Assembly: GCF_046244365.1 (NCBI RefSeq)
Contig: NZ_CP176395.1
Span: forward strand, 3,410,001 to 3,474,000
Reading direction: 5' to 3'
Origin: Paenibacillus_V sp046244365
GTDB taxonomy: Bacteria > Bacillota > Bacilli > Paenibacillales > NBRC-103111
DNA length: 64,000 nucleotides
Shown here: positions 8,707 to 20,619 of the stretch, piece after piece
Position numbering within the stretch: the stretch's first letter is position 1
Layout: every line of letters starts with the position of its first letter
The notes under the pieces: model-generated
Told to the model about the DNA's origin: nothing
What the model saw: the letters and a program-made list of their open reading frames with translations, nothing else
Database searches by the model: none
Translations under genes and position numbers: made by a program

Positions 8707-10305
8707 TTAGGAAATTGCTTTACGTTGGACCGCCGAACTGACGATCCGGTTGCGGCCGTTCTTTTTGGCCTGATACAAGGCTTCGTCTACCAAGGCGAAC
8801 AACCAAGTGATGTACCCTTTCGGATTGCTTTGTAGTCCTTCATCGAACGTATCGACGGAAAGCAGTCCCATGCTCACCGAAATGGACAAACGGTAGGCTC
8901 CGTTTTCAACGGCGGCTTGATTCGTCTCGATAGAATCTTTGATTCGGTCAGCCAGTATGGCCGCCTTCTTCGGATCGGTATCCGGCAAATAGATCATGAA
9001 CTCCTCCCCGCCGAATCGCGCAATGATATCGGATTGCCGAATGGCACCCCGTATGGTGTCCACCGTCCAGCATATCACTTCATCCCCTACCAGATGGCCA
9101 TATTGGTCATTGATGCGTTTGAAATAATCGATATCCAGCAGCAATACGGCGAACGGGCGATGACCGTTTACATGCAGCATGATGTCGCTTTCCAGATGCC
9201 GGGTCAAATAATGGCGGTTGTAGCAGCCGGTCAGGCTGTCGGTGATGGCCAAGCGCTCAAGGTCATTTACCAGCCGTCTTATTTCGGTTACATCCTGCAG
9301 CGTTACGATACGTCCTACCCTGACCTCATTTATGATAATCGGAGCGGCTTGCAGGCTGATATGGCGTTTATCATCAGCGGTAATCATTTCAATACGGGCG
9401 GTACGCATCGGTTCCTCTAGGTAGGTCAGCAAAAAATCATTTCTTTGCGACGCAACGCATGAATGCTTTAGTAAGGTCTCCACCTCAAACCGGTCGCCTA
9501 GCTGCAGGTTTAGATAGGGCCGAAGCGAACGGTTGATTTCCAAGATGCTTTCGTACTCGTCCAATACCAGAATACCGTCGGCAATCGTATCGATTACATC
9601 TTGATGCGCAATCGTAACGATATCAAGCATTTTGTACCGATGAATCGAGATGACGAAGAAGACGGCGGATGAAAAGATGCCGAACGACGTCAAGCCGGGA
9701 ATGACAGGAAAAGCAGGGAAGTATACAACATTGATAATGATATCGAGTATGGCCAAAACCGTTACGATCACAATGCCTATGAGCACCAGCTTTACTTGCC
9801 GCTTCATGCGCGGAGCTTGGGCGGAGACGAGCGTTTTGGACAAGATGATCAGAGGGACGAAGAGATAACAGAGCAGAACCGGGATCACCAGCCAAAATAA
9901 AGTTCCATAATGCCGTTGTATGTACCCGCCGTCAAACGGTTGAACGAATGTGCCATTGTAATTGATCAATACGCCTGCAGCCGTCAGCAAAGCCGGTATA
10001 AAAAACAGGATAGTTTTCTTATCGCGAAGCAATGCCGTGCGTCCTGTCAAAAAGAAAGTAAAGACCAGCCACCCGATTCCAAGCAGCGATAGATCGACAA
10101 AAGCGAGTTTGACATAGATCAGCTGAATTTGAGGATTTTCGGTCATCTTGATTGCAAACTGGCAAAGCGGCCACAGCATCATAAAAAAATGAAAAGCAAA
10201 GTAGGCCTTATGAACATTTTTGACGGTGACGGAAACAAATAGGTAAACAAAAAGAAGAAACAGGAGGAAAACCGCATAGAGATCCAGCCACATCGACAGC
10301 CCCAT
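8707..10305 (-). CDS. Membrane diguanylate cyclase with 7TM and PAS domains
   Basis: A 532-residue c-di-GMP synthase. Residues 1 to about 215 form seven membrane helices like the histidine-kinase N-terminal 7TM sensor domain; about 226-330 look like a PAS domain (ADGILVLDEYESILEINRS); about 345-520 form a GGDEF domain (DSLTGCYNRHYL at its start). The active site is RFGGEEF, a catalytically competent GGEEF, and an RxxD inhibitory site (RQSD) lies exactly five residues upstream, so product feedback inhibition is expected. The start has GAGGTG 7 nt upstream. It is monocistronic on the minus strand, next to the rRNA operon, and probably converts a membrane or redox signal into c-di-GMP. Confidence 0.92.
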   Translation of the reverse strand: MGLSMWLDLYAVFLLFLLFVYLFVSVTVKNVHKAYFAFHFFMMLWPLCQFAIKMTENPQIQLIYVKLAFVDLSLLGIGWLVFTFFLTGRTALLRDKKTILFFIPALLTAAGVLINYNGTFVQPFDGGYIQRHYGTLFWLVIPVLLCYLFVPLIILSKTLVSAQAPRMKRQVKLVLIGIVIVTVLAILDIIINVVYFPAFPVIPGLTSFGIFSSAVFFVISIHRYKMLDIVTIAHQDVIDTIADGILVLDEYESILEINRSLRPYLNLQLGDRFEVETLLKHSCVASQRNDFLLTYLEEPMRTARIEMITADDKRHISLQAAPIIINEVRVGRIVTLQDVTEIRRLVNDLERLAITDSLTGCYNRHYLTRHLESDIMLHVNGHRPFAVLLLDIDYFKRINDQYGHLVGDEVICWTVDTIRGAIRQSDIIARFGGEEFMIYLPDTDPKKAAILADRIKDSIETNQAAVENGAYRLSISVSMGLLSVDTFDEGLQSNPKGYITWLFALVDEALYQAKKNGRNRIVSSAVQRKAIS

Positions 10306-10337
10306 TTACCTACACCTCATGTTTAAAATTCCAAATC

Positions 10338-10343
10338 ATTATA
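10338..10343 (-). promoter_or_regulatory. Candidate -10 box for the diguanylate cyclase gene
   Basis: A perfect TATAAT on the minus strand, 33 nt before the start codon. No good -35 hexamer stands 16-18 nt upstream. Confidence 0.35.
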
Positions 10344-10583
10344 ACACGGCGAAGAGTGAAGTGTTCTTATACGATGAATTCTTTTTAATAGAGTAGCGGG
10401 TTCCCATGATCAAATGCTTGTGGAATGTCTTGGTATCGGGAATATAGGCAAACGAAGAAAAGGCCGATGATTTCGCCTACTATCATTAAAGGCTAAACCT
10501 ACAACCCGACCCTACGGGGGAGGATTTGCGGAAAGTGCGGGGCAGTCGGTTCGGCAACGGATTAAGCTTTGAAAAAAATGTAG

Positions 10584-10612
10584 TTGCATTAACTTGTAAT
10601 CTATGATAATCT
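10584..10612 (+). promoter_or_regulatory. Candidate rRNA operon promoter
   Basis: TTGCAT (10584-10589), a 17-nt spacer and TAATCT (10607-10612), about 220 nt before the 16S gene; a GATAAT read two bases earlier is an alternative -10. The rest of the gap from 10344 holds no gene that I can support. Confidence 0.45.
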
Positions 10613-10665
10613 GTAATTCCGGCCGAGAGAGACAAGCGGTTGGGACGCAAAAACAAGCAAAACGA

Positions 10666-10698
10666 ATTGTCCTTTGAAAACTGAACAATGAGCGAATA
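10666..10698 (+). other. 16S rRNA processing stem, 5' arm
   Basis: The segment with CCTTTGAAAACTGAACA and GAGCGA is complementary to the region just after 16S (12421-12454: TCGCTCATGTTCAG, TTTTGAAGGG). The two arms form the precursor stalk normally cut by RNase III. Confidence 0.65.
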
Positions 10699-10832
10699 AA
10701 GCCAGCAAAACAAGCAACAAATCGCATGAGCAAGTCAATATCGAAATAAAACGAAGCTTCAGAAGTTTTGCCTCCGGCAAAACCGGCTCTGACGAGCCGC
10801 ACGATATCTTTCGTGTTCGATCGGCTTCAACT

Positions 10833-12376
<1,544 letters not shown>

Positions 12377-12420
12377 TGGAGATCATGATGGCTGTAGGCT
12401 GTCGGATCATTAAGCTGGTT

Positions 12421-12454
12421 TTATCTCGCTCATGTTCAGTTTTGAAGGGTCAAT
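12421..12454 (+). other. 16S rRNA processing stem, 3' arm
   Basis: Complementary to the leader segment at 10666-10698, enclosing the whole 16S gene. The 16S-23S spacer as a whole is short, about 175 nt, and contains no tRNA. Confidence 0.65.
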
Positions 12455-12476
12455 TTTTGATCTTTCAACAGTTTGT

Positions 12477-12517
12477 TCCTTGAAAACTAGATAGCGAAGC
12501 AATGCAAAACATCCTTA
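12477..12517 (+). other. 23S rRNA processing stem, 5' arm
   Basis: CCTTGAAAACTAGAT-x-GCGAAG followed by ATGC and ATCCTTA pairs with 15659-15699 (AAGGAT, CTTCGC-ATCTAGTTTTCAGG) across 3.1 kb. This is the expected 23S precursor stalk. Confidence 0.7.
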
Positions 12518-12549
12518 GTTTTTTTGTAGCGATCTCGAGAGAGATCATT

Positions 12550-15587
<3,038 letters not shown>

Positions 15588-15658
15588 AAGTTCCCACCAA
15601 AGTGAAGAAGAGGCTGACGAAGCGTATTCCGAGTACTTTGGCGGGGCCCGGAAAAACA

Positions 15659-15699
15659 TAAGGATTGTAATGCAGAACTTCGCATCTAGTTTTCAGGGA
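15659..15699 (+). other. 23S rRNA processing stem, 3' arm
   Basis: Complement of 12477-12517. From here to the tRNA at 15791 I see no gene. Confidence 0.7.
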
Positions 15700-15790
15700 G
15701 TAAACCTATGCTTGAATGTGACTAGTGCACGGTAGAGCGTAGCAAGACCGCATTTGGCGATGCGGACAACCTGAATAGTTTGATCATTGA

Positions 15791-15867
<77 letters not shown>

Positions 15868-15870
15868 ACG

Positions 15871-15986
15871 TTTGGTGATGATGGCGGAGGGGAACCACAC
15901 GTTCCCATACCGAACACGACCGTTAAGCCCTCCAGCGCCGATTGTACTTGATCCGCAGGGATCTGGGAGAGTAGGACGTTGCCAAG
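15871..15986 (+). rRNA. rrf: 5S ribosomal RNA
   Basis: About 116 nt, from TTTGGTGATGATGGCGG to GTAGGACGTTGCCAAG, with the conserved CCCATACCGAACACG loop. The terminal stem TTTGGT/GCCAAG is visible. Confidence 0.93.
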
Positions 15987-15992
15987 CAGCTC

Positions 15993-16034
15993 GCAGCCCC
16001 TTCACTGGTTATCCGGTGAAGGGGCTGCTTTTTT
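15993..16034 (+). terminator. rRNA operon terminator
   Basis: GCAGCCCCTTCACTGG pairs with CCGGTGAAGGGGCTGC around a TTAT loop and is followed by six T: a strong intrinsic terminator. Confidence 0.95.
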
Positions 16035-16224
16035 GTGTTATCATGTTGTATAATCCAACTCGTATTTGTAAAAAATAACTTTTTCCTCTTCAGAAGAAAT
16101 GGATTGGCTTAACGGAAACAGAGGTAATTGTTCGGACCGGTGAAGAAAAACATCAGATCGCCCTATGGTTATACGCTAAGTGACCCCGATTTTGGCGACG
16201 GATAACTAATCGAGAAAGTAGATT

Positions 16225-16800
16225 TTGAATGAAAAGTTTCCTTGTTGGAAATTAAGTAAATGGAAAGAAGTGAAATTGTTGAAGGATGATATTTCAAAGA
16301 ATATTAAGGATTTTGACGAACGAATTAATACACTAGTAGACGAATTCGAGAATCACATCCATGCACACATTAATGAGGAATACTCGAAATCAACAAAGTG
16401 GCCAGATAAATTGGCTGACCGAATAGCATCTTTCGGAGGTAGTTGGAGATTTATTATCATATTTTTTACACTCCTTGCATTGTGGATAATTGTAAATACC
16501 TTGTCGTTCACGAAAGTTTTGCATTTTGATGAAGCGCCGTTTATTTTATTGAATTTGGTCCTATCGTTTCTTGCAGGGTTTCAAGCTCCAATCATAATGA
16601 TGAGTCAAAATAGGCAAGCTGCAAGAGACAAGAGGGAGTCAGTAATTGATTTTGCAATTAATTACAAAGCAGAACATGAAATAGATGATATGCAAGGACA
16701 CTTACATAGACTTGAGGCAGATTTTGCTGAATTTAGAAAAGTAGTCACAAATGATCTAGTGGAAATAAAAAAGATGTTACAGGACATACAGAAACAATAA
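16225..16800 (+). CDS. DUF1003 family membrane protein
   Basis: A 191-residue protein of the DUF1003 (COG4420) family. A charged N-terminal part with coiled-coil character (about residues 15-60) leads to two membrane helices (about 78-98 and 110-132) in the family pattern SFGGSWRFIIIF ... NLVLSFLAGFQAPIIMMSQNR, then the conserved AARDKRESVIDFAINYKAE and a C-terminal helix that may form a coiled coil. The function of the family is unknown. Upstream sequence GAGAAAGTAG is a weak ribosome site, so a start a few codons downstream is possible. The gene is clearly AT-richer than its neighbours, which suggests recent acquisition next to the rRNA operon. Confidence 0.8.
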   Translation: MNEKFPCWKLSKWKEVKLLKDDISKNIKDFDERINTLVDEFENHIHAHINEEYSKSTKWPDKLADRIASFGGSWRFIIIFFTLLALWIIVNTLSFTKVLHFDEAPFILLNLVLSFLAGFQAPIIMMSQNRQAARDKRESVIDFAINYKAEHEIDDMQGHLHRLEADFAEFRKVVTNDLVEIKKMLQDIQKQ

Positions 16801-16831
16801 TTCAAGAAAATAGATGGGGCGGTGATTGAGT

Positions 16832-16993
16832 GTGGCCAAAGTAGAACTAATTGTTGACAATAATGTATACTCGTTGCAGAGAGAGATTAATAAATTTATC
16901 GAAGGAAAAACAGTAGTGCTTGTTACAACATCAATATGTCAAGGGACAGATGGATCAATGGAGTATTTAGCGACAATATGTTATGAGGACTAG
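16832..16993 (+). CDS. Small Cse60-like protein, GTG start
   Basis: A 53-residue ORF starting with GTG, with GGCGGTGA placed about 6 nt upstream. The translation begins MAKVELIVDNNVYSLQREIN and ends MEYLATICYED. Its layout (short beta strand, LxxEINxFI helix, a strand, a final YxATIxYE strand) resembles the sporulation Cse60 family, but this is judged by eye only. It follows the DUF1003 gene by 31 nt and shares its AT-rich composition, so the two may be co-transcribed; a terminator lies 54 nt after it. Confidence 0.5.
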   Translation: MAKVELIVDNNVYSLQREINKFIEGKTVVLVTTSICQGTDGSMEYLATICYED

Positions 16994-17046
16994 CCTGGAT
17001 TGGCTTGTGTTGGAGCATCTGATGGGAAAATAAGCAGGATGAAGGA

Positions 17047-17077
17047 AACCGGTCGGCATAACGCCGCCGGTTTTTTT
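17047..17077 (+). terminator. Rho-independent terminator
   Basis: ACCGGTCGGC pairs with GCCGCCGGT (one bulge) around ATAAC, followed by seven T. Confidence 0.75.
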
Positions 17078-17115
17078 GTGCGGATCATGGGGGTTGCGGC
17101 TCGATATACGGAATT

Positions 17116-17222
17116 CGGCGATATACCATTTCGCCCATACCGCGCCATTACTGGATTATCGTATACCGGACGGAATCTTGTGTATGGCGTTTCCTCCGGT
17201 GTTCCGCTTGAATTAGAGCTAG
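17116..17222 (+). repeat. Dispersed intergenic repeat, copy 1
   Basis: This 107-nt segment recurs at 27953-28060. Shared blocks include ATATACCATTTCGCC, ACTGGATTATCGTATA, TTGTGTATGG, TTTCCTCC and TTGAATTAGA-CTAG. Both copies lie in the same orientation upstream of genes of one carbohydrate locus. Its nature is unknown. The MITE-like element at 17222 begins exactly at its end. Confidence 0.6.
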
Positions 17223-17470
17223 GGCGTGTCGGAAAACCCACTCAGTGGCATCTTTCACCGCCTTTTCGCCCCCTGCTTCGTTCCGTTTGCTTGACGTACC
17301 CCCGGTACGCCTTCACAAACGCGCCTTGCATGCAAGGATAAACGGCTTCCGCCCTCTCTTGGGCGGTGCGTTTACCGTAGCGTAATCCGCACAAGGTTAA
17401 GCTTAACCTTTCGGATGGAGGAACGAAAATTCGGCAAAATCTGCTACCCTCGGAGTTTCCAGACACGCCC
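17222..17470. mobile_element. MITE-like element flanked by TA
   Basis: The 249-bp element begins GGGCGTGTC-GGAAA and ends TTTCC-A-GACACGCCC, inverted ends of about 15 bp with one indel. It is flanked on each side by TA (17220-17221 and 17471-17472), as expected for Tc1/mariner/IS630-type insertion. Inside are more palindromes: AAGGTTAAGCTTAACCTT, CCTTGCATGCAAGG, CGTACCCCCGGTACG and a TAAACG..CGTTTA hairpin. It encodes nothing convincing and lies 42 nt before the permease start. Confidence 0.65.
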
Positions 17471-17512
17471 TAGCACAACCATCGCAATCTTGCGGATAAG
17501 GAGAAAAGGCAG

Positions 17513-18484
17513 ATGAATTCACACATGGAAACAAAAAAGACCATCTTTCGGCGAGCGGGTACGGTTCGCACAGCGGAGGAAAGGCTCAGGCGAAAGCGCC
17601 GATTCAACATGAACGTCCCCCTTATGATCATGTTTGCGCCGATCCTGATTTACTTCATTACCTTTAAATACGTCCCGATGGGGGGACTGATCATCGCCTT
17701 CAAAGATTACAACATGGCGGAAGGCATTCTTCACAGCCCTTGGACGGGCCTCGACAATTTCCGGCTGCTGTTTAACAGTCCGATGATGCTCTCCATTATC
17801 AAAAACACGTTTTTTATAAGCGTGCTGTCCATCGTTGTCTCGTTCCCCTTTCCGATTATTTTGGCGATCCTGTTGAACGAAATCAGGCGGATGGTGTATA
17901 AGCGCATCATCCAGACGCTCGTCTATTTGCCGCATTTTTTGAACTGGGTCATCGTCGGTTCGTTTATCGTGCTGATCTTTGCCCAGGAGCAGGGGATTAT
18001 CAATAAAATCATTAGCGCGCTCGGCGGCGAGAAGATCCAGTTTCTGTATAACAAGTCGACCTGGCTTGGCATTTTGCTAGGTTCGGGGATATGGAGGGGA
18101 GTCGGGTTCGGGGCCATCATCTATTTGGCGGCGCTCGCCAATATCGATCCGAGCTTGTACGAGTCTTCTAGCTTGGACGGTGCCAACAAGTTGAGGCAAA
18201 TTTGGCATATTACGCTGCCGGGCATTGCGCCTGTCATCGTGCTGATGCTGATCCTCTCAATGGAGCATGTCATGGATGTCGGATTCGATCAAATCTATGT
18301 ACTCAAAAATCCGATGGTCGGCGATATTGCCAATGTCATCAGCGTGTGGAGCTACGAAGTCGGTCTCGGGCGCGGACAATTCAGTTTAACGACTGCCTTA
18401 GGTTTTTTCCAATCTTTAGTCGGGCTAGTGCTTGTGCTGGCCGCGAACAAAATCGCCCGTAAATTTGACCAGGGGCTATGGTAA
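17513..18484 (+). CDS. ABC sugar transporter permease, LplB type
   Basis: A 323-residue inner-membrane permease of the LplB/YteP branch of carbohydrate importers. Six membrane helices are visible from about residue 38 (MIMFAPILIYFITFKYVPM). The EAA-like coupling loop reads YESSSLDGANKLRQIWHITL near residue 215. The start has AAGGAG upstream. It is followed 12 nt later by a second permease, and the pair should form the membrane channel. The matching binding lipoprotein is probably the one at 28156, since no other lies in this locus. Probable substrate: an oligosaccharide released by the beta-helix glycosidases of the same locus. Confidence 0.9.
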   Translation: MNSHMETKKTIFRRAGTVRTAEERLRRKRRFNMNVPLMIMFAPILIYFITFKYVPMGGLIIAFKDYNMAEGILHSPWTGLDNFRLLFNSPMMLSIIKNTFFISVLSIVVSFPFPIILAILLNEIRRMVYKRIIQTLVYLPHFLNWVIVGSFIVLIFAQEQGIINKIISALGGEKIQFLYNKSTWLGILLGSGIWRGVGFGAIIYLAALANIDPSLYESSSLDGANKLRQIWHITLPGIAPVIVLMLILSMEHVMDVGFDQIYVLKNPMVGDIANVISVWSYEVGLGRGQFSLTTALGFFQSLVGLVLVLAANKIARKFDQGLW

Positions 18485-18496
18485 AGGAGAATCGAC

Positions 18497-19378
18497 ATGA
18501 GGTCGTCATTCGGCGAGAAAATCTTTTATGGTATTAATTATGTGCTGCTCGGTTTATTCGGCATCAGCTGCATTCTGCCGATTATTCATATCGTATCGCT
18601 CTCCTTAAGTTCGGAGCATGCCGTGCTCTCCGGCTTTGTCGGATTGTGGCCGGTCGGCTTCACCCTGGATTCGTATAAGCTGTTGATCGAGGGAACGAGA
18701 ATCGTAGGCGCCTTTAATAATAGTGTCCTGATTACCGTTGTCGGCACGATATTGAATTTGTTCTTTACCATTCTGGCGGCCTATCCGCTATCGCGCACCT
18801 ATTTTTACGGCCGGAAACCGCTAACCATGCTGATTCTCTTCACGATGCTGTTCTCCGCCGGACTTATACCGAGCTATCTGCTGATCAAAAGCTTGGGACT
18901 GGTCAATACGTACGGGGCTCTATGGCTGCCCGGTCTTGTCGGGGTTTACAATTTGCTCGTTCTGAAAACCTTTTTCGAGAATATTCCGAGGGAGCTGGAG
19001 GACGCGGCGAGAATCGACGGATGCAGCGAAACCCGTTTGATTATGCAGATTATGCTGCCGCTGTCGATGCCGGTCATCGCCACGCTCATTCTGTTCTATG
19101 CCGTCGGACATTGGAATTCGTTCTTTAGCGTCATGATTTATATCAACTCCTCCGAAAAGCATAATTTGACGGTGTTGGTGCAGCAGATGATCATGAACAA
19201 CCAGCTGGCTCAACAGGTTACGGAGGGACGTTTGAGCCAGGACATGATGGAGTCCGTCACTCCGCAGTCCATTCAATCGGCAGGCGTCATTGCCATGATC
19301 GTTCCGATGCTTATCGTCTACCCGTTTTTGCAAAAATATTTCGTCAAAGGCGTCATGATCGGGTCGATCAAAGGGTAG
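18497..19378 (+). CDS. ABC sugar transporter permease, YtcP/LplC type
   Basis: A 293-residue partner permease with six membrane helices and the coupling loop LEDAARIDGCSETRLIMQI near residue 170. It ends with the family-typical YPFLQKYFVKGVMIGSIKG. AAAGGAG precedes the start. It is in one operon with the permease upstream and the oxidoreductase downstream (80-nt gap). Confidence 0.92.
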   Translation: MRSSFGEKIFYGINYVLLGLFGISCILPIIHIVSLSLSSEHAVLSGFVGLWPVGFTLDSYKLLIEGTRIVGAFNNSVLITVVGTILNLFFTILAAYPLSRTYFYGRKPLTMLILFTMLFSAGLIPSYLLIKSLGLVNTYGALWLPGLVGVYNLLVLKTFFENIPRELEDAARIDGCSETRLIMQIMLPLSMPVIATLILFYAVGHWNSFFSVMIYINSSEKHNLTVLVQQMIMNNQLAQQVTEGRLSQDMMESVTPQSIQSAGVIAMIVPMLIVYPFLQKYFVKGVMIGSIKG

Positions 19379-19458
19379 AGGGGTTGGCCGCAGCGAATCG
19401 TCGTGAAAATGCCTATTGGAATTGGAAGTCTATTACTGAGCGAGAGGGGCAATGACAA

Positions 19459-20604
19459 ATGACGATCAAGGTTGGAATTGTCGGAGTGAGGGGCTTAAGC
19501 ATGCTTACCGGCTTTAAATACATACCGGACACGGAGGTGGTGGCGCTTTGCGATCTGGATGAAGACTATCTTCAGATGCAAGCCAAGAAGCACGATATCC
19601 CCCGCACGTATAGAATTTTTGAAGACATGCTCGCCTCGGATATCGATGCCGTGGTCATTTCCACGCCGATGCAGCTGCACGTGCCGCAAACCATTCAAGC
19701 GCTCCAAAGCGGCAAGCACGTTTTGAGCGAGGTTACGGCTGGCGTAACGATGGATGAGCTTTGGTGGTTGAAAGAAACCGTGGAACAATCCGGGAAGGTT
19801 TACATGCTGGCCGAAAACTACTGCTATATTCCGCAAAACCAGCTCATCGGCAGCATGGTCAGGAAGGGAATGTTCGGGGAGATTTATTTCGGCGAAGGCG
19901 AATATATGCACAATATCCGCGAGCTTGCCTATCGGTTCAATCGCCCCGGCGTGGGGGAGAGCACGGTTCCATCGTGGCGCAAATACTGGCAGCTCGGCAA
20001 ACGCGGCAACTTTTATCCGACGCATAGTCTAGGGCCCGTCATGCACTGGTTTGGCGACCGCATTCGATCCGTCTCCACCTTCGCGACCGGCTGGCATACG
20101 GACAAACGCTTTAGACAAGAAGATACGTCCATTACGCTGTGTCAGATGGAAAGCGGGAAGCTGATCAAGCTCCGTTTGGACTGCATATCGAACCGGCCAC
20201 ACAATATGAGCTACTATACGCTTCAGGGTACGAAAGGCAGCTATGAAGCGCCGCGCGGACTCGGGGATCAGCATAAAGTGTACTTTGCCGCGGACGGCGA
20301 AAACCCGGGTCATGCCGAATGGCGGCCGCTCAGCGACTTTAACGAGCATTTGCCCGAAAGGTACAAGAACGTAACCGAGGAGCAAAAATCCGCGGGCCAT
20401 TGGGGCGGCGATTTCTTCATCGTCGAAGATTTCGTCAACGCCATGAAGGGGCTGCAGAAACCGGCGATCGATGTCTATGACGCCTGCGAATGGACGGCTG
20501 TGGCGCTGCTGTCCGAACTGTCGGTCATGAACGGCGGGCGGACGATGGAAATGCCCGATTTCCGCAAAAATTCCACGTACGGCGAGCAGATCGTCAAATT
20601 GTGA
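19459..20604 (+). CDS. Gfo/Idh/MocA family oxidoreductase lacking the EKP lysine
   Basis: A 381-residue protein with an N-terminal Rossmann fold (KVGIVGVRGLSMLTG..., acidic residue after the second strand in ALCDLDED) and the C-terminal alpha/beta domain of sugar dehydrogenases. Family members oxidise or reduce sugars and inositols with NAD(P). Here the position of the usual EKP motif reads GKHVLSEVTAG, so the conserved catalytic Lys is absent; members of this type may use other residues or a different reaction. The NxxYxxP-like stretch AENYCYIPQNQ is kept. It lies in an operon with a sugar-acid dehydratase and an M20 hydrolase, suggesting oxidation of a sugar before dehydration. The substrate is unknown. 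Confidence 0.85.
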   Translation: MTIKVGIVGVRGLSMLTGFKYIPDTEVVALCDLDEDYLQMQAKKHDIPRTYRIFEDMLASDIDAVVISTPMQLHVPQTIQALQSGKHVLSEVTAGVTMDELWWLKETVEQSGKVYMLAENYCYIPQNQLIGSMVRKGMFGEIYFGEGEYMHNIRELAYRFNRPGVGESTVPSWRKYWQLGKRGNFYPTHSLGPVMHWFGDRIRSVSTFATGWHTDKRFRQEDTSITLCQMESGKLIKLRLDCISNRPHNMSYYTLQGTKGSYEAPRGLGDQHKVYFAADGENPGHAEWRPLSDFNEHLPERYKNVTEEQKSAGHWGGDFFIVEDFVNAMKGLQKPAIDVYDACEWTAVALLSELSVMNGGRTMEMPDFRKNSTYGEQIVKL

Positions 20605-20619
20605 GGAAAGGAGAAAGCG

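Noticed and set aside
16079..16182. Start-less open frame resembling a protein tail (WIGLTETEVIVRTGEEKHQ)
   Set aside because: No start codon, no ribosome site and no family match; possibly a remnant, but too short to call.
16990..17341. ORFs on both strands over the terminator, repeat and MITE
   Set aside because: They cross a terminator and repeat boundaries, and the second repeat copy does not keep the reading frame.
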